64,000 nt of DNA from Cyclobacteriaceae bacterium (GTDB lineage Bacteria; Bacteroidota; Bacteroidia; Cytophagales; Cyclobacteriaceae). The stretch lies in the NCBI GenBank assembly GCA_023151255.1, contig JAKLJG010000012.1, positions 1 through 64,000 of the forward strand. The letters run 5' to 3'. Under the pieces are notes generated by a model. That model had not been told where the DNA came from. It worked only from the letters and a program-made list of their open reading frames with translations, and ran no database searches. Below are positions 16,920-25,841 of the stretch, one piece after another. Both the position numbers and the translations under genes were made by a program. Position 1 is the first letter of the stretch; each line of letters starts with the position of its first letter.

Positions 16920-18665
16920 TTAAGAAAACTCTTTCTGCAGATTTTCAATCGTATTTTTATTCACGTGCCTGAAGTCCAGGATCATCAGGCCGTCCAGCGC
17001 TTCGTTAAACTTGGGGTCAACGTTGAAGCCTATAATCCTTGCGTTTTGCTGAATGTATTTTTTCAGCAGCACGGGTGCCGACCGGATGGCCGGCTCGATG
17101 TCATCAATAATCTTGTCCAGTTTCCGTACGTCACCCCCTGAAGTTTTCAGTAGCGTGTTGGCTTCTTGCATGATTTTCGGACTTACTTTAAACCGCTTTT
17201 TCGGCTGAATAAACGCAGCCAGTTCCTGGTCGAAGTAATACTTCTGGATAAACGCCACGATTACGCTTTTCGATACTTTTGAATAATAGTTGCTGATACT
17301 TACCGGCCCGATGATGTAGCAATAATCCGGGTTGGAAACCAATACCGTAAGAATGCCCCGCCATAATAAAAACAAGGGGAGCCGTTTGTTTTGATACTCC
17401 GGGATGATAAATGACCGACCCAGTTCAATGGCGTTGTTCAATACAGGAACGATGCCATCTTTCATTTTAAATAGGGTGTTGGTATAGAATCCTTTTCGGC
17501 CGTACTTTTTAATTATAACATTGCCCTTACCGATGCGGTAGGCACCAACCAGCCTGGAGGCTTCGCGATCGTATAAGAACAGATGCTCGTAGTACTCATC
17601 AAACTGATCAAGATCAATTTTTTTATTGGTGCCTTCTCCTTCCTGTCGGAAAGTCAGTTCGCGCAACCGGCCTATCTCCAACAGAATATTCGGTATAGCC
17701 TTCGCGGGCGCCAGGTAAACATCAAAGTTCTGCTGGCTGAACAGTTTTAAATGCGTAATTTTTTCTATTTCCTGCTCAAGTAGTTCAGGGCTTATGCCTT
17801 CGGTAACCGGTTGTGGCCTGTTTAGTTTTGGGATGGTTACCAGGTTTTTCTTTTTACTTATAGCAAGCCCCAACGAATAGGTACGGGCTCTTAAAAATGC
17901 ACTGAACTGGTCGATGCTTTTTATTTCATCCTGCTCGTCCACGGTTATCGGATTACCGATGCGAATGCGCATGGCAAAATCTTTTGCGTGGGTTAATTCG
18001 TGTGGCAGGCGCAGCGTGCGCAAGGACGGATGAATACGCCCTAACAAATGAAACGACCAACTGTTGTGCCCGTGAAAATAAATAGGGATAACGGGCACTC
18101 TTGCATTTTTGATCAGTTTAATAGCCGGCTTTTGCCAAGCTTTGTCGGTTATACCATTTGCATTCCGTTGGCGGGTAGAAACCTCACCGGCCGGAAAGAT
18201 GCCTAGTGGCATGCCGTCTTCAACATGTTTTCGGGCAAACTTCATTCCTGCAATGCTGGAGGCCACCTCTCTGTAATCCTCAAACGGATTAACGGCAATA
18301 AAAAAATCGCTGATAGGCTCAATTTTTTTCAGCAGGAAGTTGGCAAGTACTTTGTAGTCGGGTCGCTTGCGCGCAATCAATTCAATCAATGCCAGCCCGT
18401 CAATGCCCCCATAAGGATGGTTTGAAATAGTAATGAAAGCACCTTTTTTTGGGATACGCGCCAACTCATTCTCATCGATTTCTAATTTAATATTGCGTTT
18501 TCTGAAATAGGCCCGGGTAAAGTCAATACCCTTGTAATCATACAACGCTTCATATAGTTTGTTCAGGTCGTGTAATCCGGCAAATTGCATAAGACCGCCA
18601 GCCACCAGTTTATTACGGATGCCTGTTGCCTTGCTGAAATCGGCTACTGTAATCAGCGGCTTCAT
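16920..18665 (-). CDS. Fused PlsC-like / hemolysin-like acyltransferase (OlsF/GlsF type)
   Basis: 581 residues with two domains. The N-terminal half (about 60-270) is a PlsC-like O-acyltransferase: SNHPYGGIDG (81-90) provides the His/Asp pair, here spaced H-x5-D, and FPAGEVSTRQR is the substrate-binding EGTR-like block. The C-terminal half (about 300-500) has the hemolysin-like GNAT N-acyltransferase pattern (EIGRLRELTFRQEGEG, FLYDREASRLVGAYRIGKG), as in OlsB/GlsB. Such fusions make acyloxyacyl aminolipids (ornithine or glycine lipids) from an amino acid and two acyl-ACP units. Known family: OlsF of Serratia and the GlsB-GlsA pair of Bacteroides. Which amino acid is used here cannot be told. 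Downstream of the small coiled-coil gene, 30 bases apart, likely cotranscribed. Confidence 0.8.
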   Translation of the reverse strand: MKPLITVADFSKATGIRNKLVAGGLMQFAGLHDLNKLYEALYDYKGIDFTRAYFRKRNIKLEIDENELARIPKKGAFITISNHPYGGIDGLALIELIARKRPDYKVLANFLLKKIEPISDFFIAVNPFEDYREVASSIAGMKFARKHVEDGMPLGIFPAGEVSTRQRNANGITDKAWQKPAIKLIKNARVPVIPIYFHGHNSWSFHLLGRIHPSLRTLRLPHELTHAKDFAMRIRIGNPITVDEQDEIKSIDQFSAFLRARTYSLGLAISKKKNLVTIPKLNRPQPVTEGISPELLEQEIEKITHLKLFSQQNFDVYLAPAKAIPNILLEIGRLRELTFRQEGEGTNKKIDLDQFDEYYEHLFLYDREASRLVGAYRIGKGNVIIKKYGRKGFYTNTLFKMKDGIVPVLNNAIELGRSFIIPEYQNKRLPLFLLWRGILTVLVSNPDYCYIIGPVSISNYYSKVSKSVIVAFIQKYYFDQELAAFIQPKKRFKVSPKIMQEANTLLKTSGGDVRKLDKIIDDIEPAIRSAPVLLKKYIQQNARIIGFNVDPKFNEALDGLMILDFRHVNKNTIENLQKEFS

Positions 18666-18695
18666 GCTTTTAAATTTTACCGGGATTGGTAAAAA

Positions 18696-18971
18696 TTAAT
18701 TCGTTTTTTTTGTTTTAAAGGCGGCCTTCACCGCTCTCTCCAGTTCCTCGCCTGCTTTTTTTAAACTCGCTTCCACCTCTTTCCAGCGCTCTTTGTCGTT
18801 CGCTTCTTTTTTCAACTTCTCGGCCGATTGCTTCAGTTCTTTGTACTTCTGCTCGAATTCCTTGTTCAGTTTCTGGCCTGCTTCATTCAGTTCGGCCATA
18901 AACTGATCCATCTTTTTACCAAAGTTCTGGAATGCCTTTTCGGCTGTTCCCTGCTGTTGTTTCTGTGCCAT
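18696..18971 (-). CDS. Lysine/glutamate-rich coiled-coil protein
   Basis: 91 residues, about half of them K, E, A or Q. From residue 10 on the sequence is one continuous predicted helix with heptad-like pattern (FGKKMDQFMAELNEAGQKLN, KEFEQKYKELKQSAEKLKKE, RWKEVEASLKKAGEELERAV). No signal peptide. Function unknown; could be a scaffold or an apolipophorin-like helical bundle. It precedes the acyltransferase gene by 30 bases on the same strand, and is divergent from the gene at 19028. Confidence 0.65.
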   Translation of the reverse strand: MAQKQQQGTAEKAFQNFGKKMDQFMAELNEAGQKLNKEFEQKYKELKQSAEKLKKEANDKERWKEVEASLKKAGEELERAVKAAFKTKKTN

Positions 18972-19027
18972 AATTTTTTTGGATTTAAAAGTTAGTAACT
19001 TTCAACGCAACCTCAAGCCCCCAGGTT

Positions 19028-19714
19028 ATGAACACCGATCAGGATCACCTCGATTTTATTACAAAACTGCTTGAAACAAAATCAACCGCCAAGCAAAAAA
19101 CCTATAAATTTTTGCTCGATGCTTTCGCTGTATTGAAAGCCGAATCAAAGCGCATTATTACGGAAATCCGGAAAAAAGCCCATCCGGATGATACCGATGT
19201 TACCGTGGACTTTACCGATGTAAGCGAACACGAATTTCATGTAAAGCTGGCCGGTGACTTGTTGATTTTTGTACTGCACACCAACGTGGTCACTTTTGAT
19301 GAAGAACACTTTGTTATGAAAGATCCGTACATTCTTCAGAATGAATGCAACCGGTATTTCGGGCAGATCAACATCTACAACTTCATGGCCGATTCGCTCA
19401 AGTTCAACCGCGTGAATGATCCGGGCTATTTACTGGCCCGGCTCATGGTTAACCACGAGAACCGGTTCTTTGTTGAAGGCGAAGGCCAGGTGGCTCGTTT
19501 GTTCAATAAAGTTTCAGAGGGGCCGTTAACGCACGAGTTTCTGAATGGTTTAATAAAACTGGTGTTGGCTTTGGCTATTGAAAACGATTTAATGGCTCCT
19601 CCTTACCCGCAGGTTAAATTTATCACCCTCTATCAAAAACTTGAGCATACACCCGATTTGGGCGGAGGGCAGAAAATCGGTTTTCGTATGAGTTACCAGG
19701 ATAAAACCAGATGA
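19028..19714 (+). CDS. Conserved hypothetical cytoplasmic protein
   Basis: 228 residues, no signal peptide or membrane helix. The N-terminal part is helical (ITKLLETKSTAKQKTYKFLL), the middle is beta-rich (FHVKLAGDLLIFVLHTNVVTF) and the C-terminal part contains VNHENRFFVEGEGQVARLFN. The ordered mixture of segments suggests a single globular domain, but I do not recognise the family. It shares its divergent promoter region with the coiled-coil gene and precedes a small lipoprotein gene and cmk on the same strand. Confidence 0.6.
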   Translation: MNTDQDHLDFITKLLETKSTAKQKTYKFLLDAFAVLKAESKRIITEIRKKAHPDDTDVTVDFTDVSEHEFHVKLAGDLLIFVLHTNVVTFDEEHFVMKDPYILQNECNRYFGQINIYNFMADSLKFNRVNDPGYLLARLMVNHENRFFVEGEGQVARLFNKVSEGPLTHEFLNGLIKLVLALAIENDLMAPPYPQVKFITLYQKLEHTPDLGGGQKIGFRMSYQDKTR

Positions 19715-19772
19715 ATTGCGATTCGGTTGCGCAGCACTGCACGGCATTCTATATTGCCGCTGAATGCGGCTC

Positions 19773-19895
19773 ATGAAACGATTTACTTTATTGTTAATGA
19801 TCAGTGCCCTGCTGGCCTTTAGCTGCGCATCCAGCAAAAAGAACAAGCGGCTAAAGCCCGGCAAGCCTATTCCCTGTCCGTTAAAAGACTGCTGA
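19773..19895 (+). CDS. Tiny predicted lipoprotein (40 residues)
   Basis: ATG at 19773, stop at 19893-19895. The sequence MKRFTLLLMISALLAFSCAS has a basic start, a hydrophobic core and a lipobox ending at Cys18 (LAFSC), followed by a lysine-rich stretch SSKKNKRLKPGKPIPCPLKD and a final Cys. After acylation only about 22 residues remain. Its stop is two bases before the cmk start, so it appears translationally linked with cmk. Short Lys/Pro-rich lipoproteins of this shape recur in Bacteroidota, but no function is known. It is too short for many gene finders, hence the moderate confidence. Confidence 0.6.
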   Translation: MKRFTLLLMISALLAFSCASSKKNKRLKPGKPIPCPLKDC

Positions 19896-19897
19896 TC

Positions 19898-20584
19898 ATG
19901 CTTAACAAAATCATCATCGCCATTGATGGGTATTCGGCATGCGGTAAAAGCACCACCGCGCGGCAAGCTGCCCGGATTTTAGGCTACCGGTACATCGATT
20001 CCGGAGCAATGTACCGTGCTGTTACGATGTTCTTTCTTGATCACCATGTAGCGCTAACGAATCCAAAAGAAGTTAGTCGCGCGCTCCAAAAGGTGTCTAT
20101 CTCTTTTAAAGTAAATGCAAAAGGGTTGAGTGAGACCTACCTGAACGGACTTAATGTTGAACAGGAGATACGCGACATCCGTGTTTCGGAACACGTAAGC
20201 CAGGTAAGCACAATAAAAGAGGTGCGCCAGGCCATGGTTGAACAACAACGGAAGATGGGCAAAGACAAAGCCCTTGTTATGGATGGCCGCGATATAGGTA
20301 CGGTGGTTTTTCCGCAGGCCGAGCTAAAATTTTTTATGACGGCCGACATCCTGGTGCGGGCCTTTCGCAGGCAGCGCGAACTGCTCGAAAAGGATATTAT
20401 GGTTGATTTGGATTCTGTGATTGAGAATATACAGGAACGTGATCGTATTGACACCACCCGGTTAGAAAGCCCCTTGCGCAAGGCGCCCGATTCCATTGTT
20501 ATTGATACCACCCACATCACCATCAGCGAGCAGGTGGATGAGGTGGTAAGACGGGCCATCTCAGCGATGGTAAAAAGCCGCTAA
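19898..20584 (+). CDS. cmk: Cytidylate kinase
   Basis: 228 residues, normal for Cmk. P-loop IAIDGYSACGKSTTARQ (about 7-23), the CMP-binding YRYIDSGAMYRAVT, and VMDGRDIGTVVFPQAELKFF are the family signatures; the late basic region RRQRELLEKDIMVDL is the lid. The enzyme phosphorylates CMP and dCMP to the diphosphates in nucleotide salvage and rRNA-turnover recycling. It follows the tiny lipoprotein gene by two bases and ends 77 bases before nqrA, which has its own promoter box. Confidence 0.95.
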   Translation: MLNKIIIAIDGYSACGKSTTARQAARILGYRYIDSGAMYRAVTMFFLDHHVALTNPKEVSRALQKVSISFKVNAKGLSETYLNGLNVEQEIRDIRVSEHVSQVSTIKEVRQAMVEQQRKMGKDKALVMDGRDIGTVVFPQAELKFFMTADILVRAFRRQRELLEKDIMVDLDSVIENIQERDRIDTTRLESPLRKAPDSIVIDTTHITISEQVDEVVRRAISAMVKSR

Positions 20585-20622
20585 AGCATAGCGCAAAGCC
20601 TTTTTAATGTCAGATTTATGGT

Positions 20623-20630
20623 TAATTTTG
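20623..20630 (+). promoter_or_regulatory. Promoter -7 box of the nqr operon
   Basis: TAATTTTG (20623-20630) is a perfect TAnnTTTG match, 31 bp ahead of the nqrA ATG. No clear TTG lies 17-21 bp upstream. Confidence 0.5.
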
Positions 20631-20661
20631 CCACCGTTCAAAATTCAAAACCACTGCTGGC

Positions 20662-22026
20662 ATGGGCAAATTTATCCGGTTAAAGAAGGGCTTTGACATC
20701 AATCTTGCCGGTAAAGCCGCTTCAACAATCGCTTCGCTTGATCAACCCGAAACCTTTGCTGTTAAACCTACTGATTTTCATGGCATTTACATGCCCAAAC
20801 CGGTGGTAAAGGAAGGCGACCAGGTAAAAGCCGGCTCTGTTTTATTTCACGATAAAAAGAATGAACAAATTGTTTTTACTGCCCCGGTAAGTGGGGAGGT
20901 GGTTGAAATAAAACGAGGTGAAAAGCGAAAACTGCTCGAAATAAAAATACTGGCCGATAAAAATATCGAATACCTTTCCTTTAACAGGTACTCTGTAAGC
21001 GAACTGGCCGGCCTTACCCGCGAAAAAGCTCTTGAACAACTGCTTGCCAGTGGCGTGTGGGTAAATATCATTCAGCGTCCGTTTGGCGTTGTGGCCGACC
21101 CGGCTGAAAAACCCAAATCAATTTTTATTTCGGCTTTCGATTCAGGCCCCCTGGCACCCGACTATAACATTCTGTTTAAGGGACAGGAACAGTTTTTTCA
21201 GGCGGGTATTGATGTGTTGAAAAAATTTACACCCGGCCCGGTGCATGTTAATGTGCATAGCGGGCGCGAAATATCTCCGGTGTTTTCGCAGGTAAAAGGA
21301 GTTGAGTTAAATAAGTTTTCAGGTCCGCATCCGTCCGGCTGTGTTGGGGTTCAAATCCATCACCTTGACCCGGTAAACAAAGGCAATGTGGTATGGACCA
21401 TCAATCCACAAGGTGTTATTCAAATAGGAAAGTTGTTTTTGAATGGCGTTTACGATGCCTCCCGGATAATTGCAGTTGCCGGTTCGGAAGTAAAAAATCC
21501 GCAGTACTATAAAACCTACACCGGAGCCTGCGTTAAAAAGTTTCTCGACAACAACCTTAAACAAAATCACGTACGGGTTGTTTCGGGTAATGTACTTACA
21601 GGAACAAGCATTGGGCCTGAAGGCTATATCGGGTTTTTCGATCACCTGGTAACAGTAATCCCCGAAGGCGACTACTATGAATTTTTGGGATGGATCAAGC
21701 CCACCGTAAATAAAATAAGTTTTCAGCGGGCATTTGGCCTGTTATCGTTCTTAACTCCTAAAAAGGAATTTGTTGCCGACAGCAACACGCGGGGCGAACC
21801 GCGCGCATTTGTGCAAACCGGTGTGTTCGAAAAAGTAACCCCAATGGATATTCTTCCTACTTACCTGATCAAAGCAATCATTGCCGAAGATTATGATGAG
21901 ATGGAAGCCCTGGGTATTTATGAAGTAATTGAAGAAGACCTGGCCTTGTGCGAGTTTGTGGATGTATCCAAACACAACGTGCAGGAAATTTTACGAGAAG
22001 GAATAGATTTAATACGGAACAGCTAA
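20662..22026 (+). CDS. nqrA: Na+-translocating NADH:quinone reductase subunit A
   Basis: 454 residues. The opening MGKFIRLKKGFDINLAGKAA and IYMPKPVVKEGDQVKAGSVLF match NqrA, a peripheral subunit with a degenerate Rossmann-like/biotinyl-like fold that sits on the cytoplasmic face and contributes to quinone binding. The blocks SGREISPVFSQVKGVELNKF and SGPHPSGCVGVQIHHLDPV are characteristic. First of five nqr genes in order A-B-C-D-E, with five bases to nqrB. Confidence 0.95.
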   Translation: MGKFIRLKKGFDINLAGKAASTIASLDQPETFAVKPTDFHGIYMPKPVVKEGDQVKAGSVLFHDKKNEQIVFTAPVSGEVVEIKRGEKRKLLEIKILADKNIEYLSFNRYSVSELAGLTREKALEQLLASGVWVNIIQRPFGVVADPAEKPKSIFISAFDSGPLAPDYNILFKGQEQFFQAGIDVLKKFTPGPVHVNVHSGREISPVFSQVKGVELNKFSGPHPSGCVGVQIHHLDPVNKGNVVWTINPQGVIQIGKLFLNGVYDASRIIAVAGSEVKNPQYYKTYTGACVKKFLDNNLKQNHVRVVSGNVLTGTSIGPEGYIGFFDHLVTVIPEGDYYEFLGWIKPTVNKISFQRAFGLLSFLTPKKEFVADSNTRGEPRAFVQTGVFEKVTPMDILPTYLIKAIIAEDYDEMEALGIYEVIEEDLALCEFVDVSKHNVQEILREGIDLIRNS

Positions 22027-22031
22027 GCACC

Positions 22032-23225
22032 ATGAAGTTTTTGCGACAAGTATTTGATAAAGCAAAGCACAACTTTGAACGGGGCGGAAAGTACCACAAG
22101 TATTTCTACCTCTTCGAGGCCATTGATACGTTTAATTTCTCACCCAATACGGTAACACCTGCCAAAGGCGCACAGATACGCGATGCTATTGACCTTAAAC
22201 GGCTGATGATGACGGTAGTCATTGCCATGATACCCTGCTTGCTGTTTGGCATCTGGAATGTTGGACACCAGCATTTTCTGGCAACCGGAGCGGCTGGCTC
22301 CAACGGAGATAAAATAGTGATCGGGCTTATACAGGTACTGCCTATTGTAATTGTTGCGTACGCAGCCGGGGGGTTGGTTGAGGTAGTATTTGCAATTATT
22401 CGCAAGCACCCCATCAACGAAGGGTACCTGGTAACCGGCATGCTCATCCCCCTGGTGATGCCGCCTGATATTCCGCTGTGGCAGGTTGCCGTGGCCTCCA
22501 TCTTTGCCGTGGTTATTGCTAAGGAAGCATTTGGCGGAACGGGTATGAATATTCTGAATGTGGCATTAACCGCCCGCGCCTTTTTATACTTTGCTTACCC
22601 AACTGATATTTCCGGTGAAGTATGGACCTACCTGGGCGATGGCGCCAAAACGGTGGCCGGCTATTCAGGGGCCACACCGCTGGCTGTTGCAGCTGCTTCA
22701 ACCGGTAATGTAGTTAATGACCTTTCAAATTTTGGTGCAGGCTGGGCCAATGAGATTTATAGTTTCAGTAACATGTTCTTCGGCTTTATGCCCGGCTGCA
22801 TTGGCGAAACCTCTACACTAATGTGTTTAATAGGTGCGGCAATTCTGATTATGACTGGTGTGGGCAGTTGGAAAATTATTGTAAGTGTATTTGCCGGTGC
22901 CTATGGCATGGGGTTGTTTCTGAATATGCTTGGTACCAACACCTTTATGCAGATGCCGGCCCACTACCACCTGGTTATGGGCGGTTTGGCGTTTGGAGCC
23001 GTTTTCATGGCTACCGACCCCGTAACGGCCGCACAAACCGAAGCAGGAAAATGGGTTTACGGCCTTTTGATTGGTATATTAACGGTGCTTATCCGGGTGT
23101 TTAACCCGGCTTACCCGGAAGGCATTATGCTGGCCATTTTGCTGATGAACGTATTTGCACCGCTGATTGATTATGCCGTGGTTAGTGCAAACAAAAAACG
23201 CAGATTGAAACGTGCGACAGTCTAA
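22032..23225 (+). CDS. nqrB: Na+-translocating NADH:quinone reductase subunit B
   Basis: 397 residues from the ATG at 22032; the upstream extension of the frame overlaps nqrA and is not NqrB-like. Multi-helix membrane protein: about ten hydrophobic segments, beginning LMMTVVIAMIPCLLFGIWNV. YSGATPLAVAAAS (about 218-230) carries the Thr to which FMN is covalently attached, and GYLVTGMLIPLVMPPDIPLW and TAAQTEAGKW complete the family pattern. NqrB binds FMN and riboflavin and forms the sodium path. It overlaps nqrC by 14 bases. Confidence 0.95.
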   Translation: MKFLRQVFDKAKHNFERGGKYHKYFYLFEAIDTFNFSPNTVTPAKGAQIRDAIDLKRLMMTVVIAMIPCLLFGIWNVGHQHFLATGAAGSNGDKIVIGLIQVLPIVIVAYAAGGLVEVVFAIIRKHPINEGYLVTGMLIPLVMPPDIPLWQVAVASIFAVVIAKEAFGGTGMNILNVALTARAFLYFAYPTDISGEVWTYLGDGAKTVAGYSGATPLAVAAASTGNVVNDLSNFGAGWANEIYSFSNMFFGFMPGCIGETSTLMCLIGAAILIMTGVGSWKIIVSVFAGAYGMGLFLNMLGTNTFMQMPAHYHLVMGGLAFGAVFMATDPVTAAQTEAGKWVYGLLIGILTVLIRVFNPAYPEGIMLAILLMNVFAPLIDYAVVSANKKRRLKRATV

Positions 23226-23922
23226 TCTTTATATCGTCATGTATGCAGCCATCGTCACCATTGTGTCGGGGGGGCTGCTGGCTATTGCTTCCGAAGGATT
23301 AAAGGAACGCCAACAGGCCAATATTGAACTGGAACGGAAATCCAATATTCTCTCAACCGTAATGGCTATTGGTAAAGATGTGAACGTAGCGCAAGAATAC
23401 GACAAACGGGTAAAGGCGTTTGTGGTAGACTTTGCCGGCAATGAAGTGGCCGGGGTATCGCCTGCCAGCGTAAATATTGAAGCAGAGTATAAAAAGCCGG
23501 CCGAAAAAAGGCTGTTGCCTGTGTATGAATTCCGGAATGCCGAAGGCCATATTGAATATGTTGTGCTGCCGCTGCACGGATTCGGGTTGTGGGATAAAAT
23601 CTGGGGGTATGTTGCTCTCCAATCCGATTTAAATACCATTCAGGGGACAGTATTCCAGCACAAAGGCGAAACACCCGGGCTGGGAGCCCGCATTGCCTCG
23701 GCCGAAATACAGGATCGGTACAAAGGCAAAAAAGTTTTTGAAGGCGAGCAGCTTGCCTCGGTAGAAATGATGAAGGGCGAAGGCAATGATTATTCAACCG
23801 ATCCGCACAAAGTGGATGGCATGTCGGGCGCCACGCTTACCGGCAAAGGCGTAAACAACATGCTCAAAGATTACCTGGCCTGTTATTCGAACTACATCAA
23901 AAAGGTGAAAAACAACCCATAA
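23212..23922 (+). CDS. nqrC: Na+-translocating NADH:quinone reductase subunit C
   Basis: 236 residues from the GTG at 23212, which gives [20 protein letters not shown], the expected NqrC start; the alternative ATG at 23239 would cut into the anchor helix. One N-terminal helix (about 8-28) and a periplasmic FMN domain. [17 protein letters not shown] near the C-terminus holds the FMN-linked Thr in the SGAT motif, and [18 protein letters not shown] is the neighbouring conserved block. The 14-base overlap with nqrB points to coupled translation. Confidence 0.95.
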   Translation: MRQSNLYIVMYAAIVTIVSGGLLAIASEGLKERQQANIELERKSNILSTVMAIGKDVNVAQEYDKRVKAFVVDFAGNEVAGVSPASVNIEAEYKKPAEKRLLPVYEFRNAEGHIEYVVLPLHGFGLWDKIWGYVALQSDLNTIQGTVFQHKGETPGLGARIASAEIQDRYKGKKVFEGEQLASVEMMKGEGNDYSTDPHKVDGMSGATLTGKGVNNMLKDYLACYSNYIKKVKNNP

Positions 23923-23927
23923 GAACT

Positions 23928-24587
23928 ATGAGCACCGTTGCAGAAGTTGTACAGGAGAAGAAAAGCGAACCGCTCTTTTCAAAGAAGAACAGAAAGTTGT
24001 TAACCCATCCGCTGGACATTAACAACCCGATTACCGTTCAGGTATTGGGTATCTGTTCGGCCCTGGCGGTAACTACACAAATGAAGCCTGCTTTTATTAT
24101 GGCCATTAGCTTAACGGTGGTAACGGCCAGTTCAAATGTGGCCATTTCGTTGATGCGCAACACCATCCCATCACGGATACGCATTATTGTACAGCTTGCT
24201 ATTGTGGCTTCGTGGGTAATTCTGGTTGACCAGGTGCTGAAAGCTTATGTTTATGATGTATCCAAGCAGTTATCGGTATTTGTCGGCCTCATCATCACCA
24301 ACTGTATTGTAATGGGCCGGCTTGAAGCATTTGCCATGGGCAATAAAGTAGGTCCTTCATTTTTGGACGGGCTGGGCAACGGTTTCGGGTATGGCATCAT
24401 CCTGATGATCGTGGCCTTCTTCCGCGAACTGCTCGGCTCGGGTGCATTGTTTGGATTTAAAATTTTTGAATCGGTCGGACTGCACTACAAGGGTAACGGA
24501 CTGATGTTATTACCGGCCGGAGCGTGTATAATAGTTGGAATTATCATTTGGGTTCAGCGAGCATTAAACGGATACAGGGAAGGTTAA
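23928..24587 (+). CDS. nqrD: Na+-translocating NADH:quinone reductase subunit D
   Basis: 219 residues, six predicted helices. Blocks [40 protein letters not shown] and [20 protein letters not shown] are the NqrD/RnfE family signatures. With NqrE it forms the inverted-repeat pair of small membrane subunits that carries an iron centre at the interface. Begins five bases after nqrC. Confidence 0.95.
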   Translation: MSTVAEVVQEKKSEPLFSKKNRKLLTHPLDINNPITVQVLGICSALAVTTQMKPAFIMAISLTVVTASSNVAISLMRNTIPSRIRIIVQLAIVASWVILVDQVLKAYVYDVSKQLSVFVGLIITNCIVMGRLEAFAMGNKVGPSFLDGLGNGFGYGIILMIVAFFRELLGSGALFGFKIFESVGLHYKGNGLMLLPAGACIIVGIIIWVQRALNGYREG

Positions 24588-24599
24588 CAACTAAGCATT

Positions 24600-25214
24600 A
24601 TGGAAAACTTAATCAGCATCGGGGTTCGATCCATTTTCGTTGATAACATGATTTTTGCCTATTTTCTGGGTATGTGTTCATACCTGGCTGTTTCAAAAAA
24701 GGTAAAAACAGCGTTTGGACTGGGCTTGGCGGTAATCTTTGTGCTGGGTGTTACCATCCCCATTAACTGGATCATTCAGAATTATATTCTTACCGAAGGC
24801 GCGCTGAGTTGGGTAAGCCCGGAATTTGCCTCAGTGGATCTGTCTTTTCTGCAATTCATCGTGTTTATTGCTGTGATTGCCGCCATGGTACAGCTTACTG
24901 AAATGGCCGTTGAGAAATTCTCACCGGCTTTGTATGGTTCGCTCGGTATCTTTCTGCCATTAATTGCGGTGAACTGCGCCATCCTGGGGGGGTCGTTGTT
25001 TATGGTGGGCCGTTCGTACACGCTTGGTGAGGCCACTGTTTTTGGTTTTGGCAGCGGCATCGGCTGGCTGCTAGCCATTGTGGCGCTGGCCGGGGTGCGC
25101 GAAAAAATGAAGTACTCGCATGTGCCCGGCCCGCTGAAGGGCCTGGGTATTACGTTTATCCTGGTGGGCCTGATGTCGTTTGGCTTTCTGAGCTTCCTCG
25201 GCTTCTCGATTTAA
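24600..25214 (+). CDS. nqrE: Na+-translocating NADH:quinone reductase subunit E
   Basis: 204 residues, six predicted helices. [20 protein letters not shown] and [20 protein letters not shown] are the NqrE/RnfA signature blocks, the Cys residues in [11 protein letters not shown] and NCAILG supplying the likely iron ligands at the NqrD/E interface. Last gene of the cluster: a terminator follows at once and nqrF, which carries the 2Fe-2S, FAD and NADH-binding domains, is not next to it. Confidence 0.95.
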   Translation: MENLISIGVRSIFVDNMIFAYFLGMCSYLAVSKKVKTAFGLGLAVIFVLGVTIPINWIIQNYILTEGALSWVSPEFASVDLSFLQFIVFIAVIAAMVQLTEMAVEKFSPALYGSLGIFLPLIAVNCAILGGSLFMVGRSYTLGEATVFGFGSGIGWLLAIVALAGVREKMKYSHVPGPLKGLGITFILVGLMSFGFLSFLGFSI

Positions 25215-25236
25215 ACAGTACTAATAATGTTCAACT

Positions 25237-25272
25237 AACCTCTGCTTCGGTTTCAGCAGAGGTTTTTTATTT
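25237..25272 (+). terminator. Terminator closing the nqrABCDE operon
   Basis: Perfect 10-bp stem AACCTCTGCT (25237-25246) and AGCAGAGGTT (25255-25264) with loop TCGGTTTC, followed by TTTTATTTTT. Confidence 0.85.
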
Positions 25273-25288
25273 TTAAACTAAAACGTAT

Positions 25289-25834
25289 ATGATTTCGAAA
25301 ATTGCCCGCTATTTTTTTAACGGTACGTTGTTTATTGTACCGTTGGTCGCCACTATCTATTTTATCATCGAGGCGTTTCAATGGCTTGACTCCCGGCTCA
25401 ACCTGCCTTACCCCGGTGTAGGGTTTTTGATTATCCTTACAGTAATTACATTGTTTGGTTATTTCACAACCAACTTTGCCTTTAAAACTTTTTCTGATTG
25501 GTTCGAACAAATAATCGGGCGAATACCCCTGATTAAACTGATTTATTCTTCCATCAAGGATCTGATGTCGGCCTTTGTGGGCGAGAAGCGAAAGTTCGAT
25601 AAACCCGTGTTGGTTATGATTAACAAAGAGAACCAGTTGTACCGCGTTGGCTTTATTACCCAAAATGATTTAACCAACCTGGGTTTGCAGGATATGATTG
25701 CCGTGTACATACCGCAGTCGTACACCATGGCAGGTGATCATTTTGTGGTGCCGAAAGAGAACATTAAGCCGCTAAATGTATCGGGTGCGGTGGCCATGAA
25801 GTTTATTGTATCGGGCGGGGTAAGCGGGTTTTAA
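25289..25834 (+). CDS. DUF502 family membrane protein
   Basis: 181 residues. Two N-terminal helices (about 10-30, FNGTLFIVPLVATIYFIIEA, and 45-70, GVGFLIILTVITLFGYF) are followed by a soluble domain with IPLIKLIYSSIKDLMSAFVG and VYIPQSYTMAGDHFVVPKEN, the DUF502 pattern. The family is widespread, resembles the LiaF-like or COX-like transmembrane group in some lists, and has no assigned function. Located 74 bases after nqrE but beyond the terminator, so it is probably a separate unit; it is convergent with mnmA. Confidence 0.85.
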   Translation: MISKIARYFFNGTLFIVPLVATIYFIIEAFQWLDSRLNLPYPGVGFLIILTVITLFGYFTTNFAFKTFSDWFEQIIGRIPLIKLIYSSIKDLMSAFVGEKRKFDKPVLVMINKENQLYRVGFITQNDLTNLGLQDMIAVYIPQSYTMAGDHFVVPKENIKPLNVSGAVAMKFIVSGGVSGF

Positions 25835-25841
25835 AGCAACA

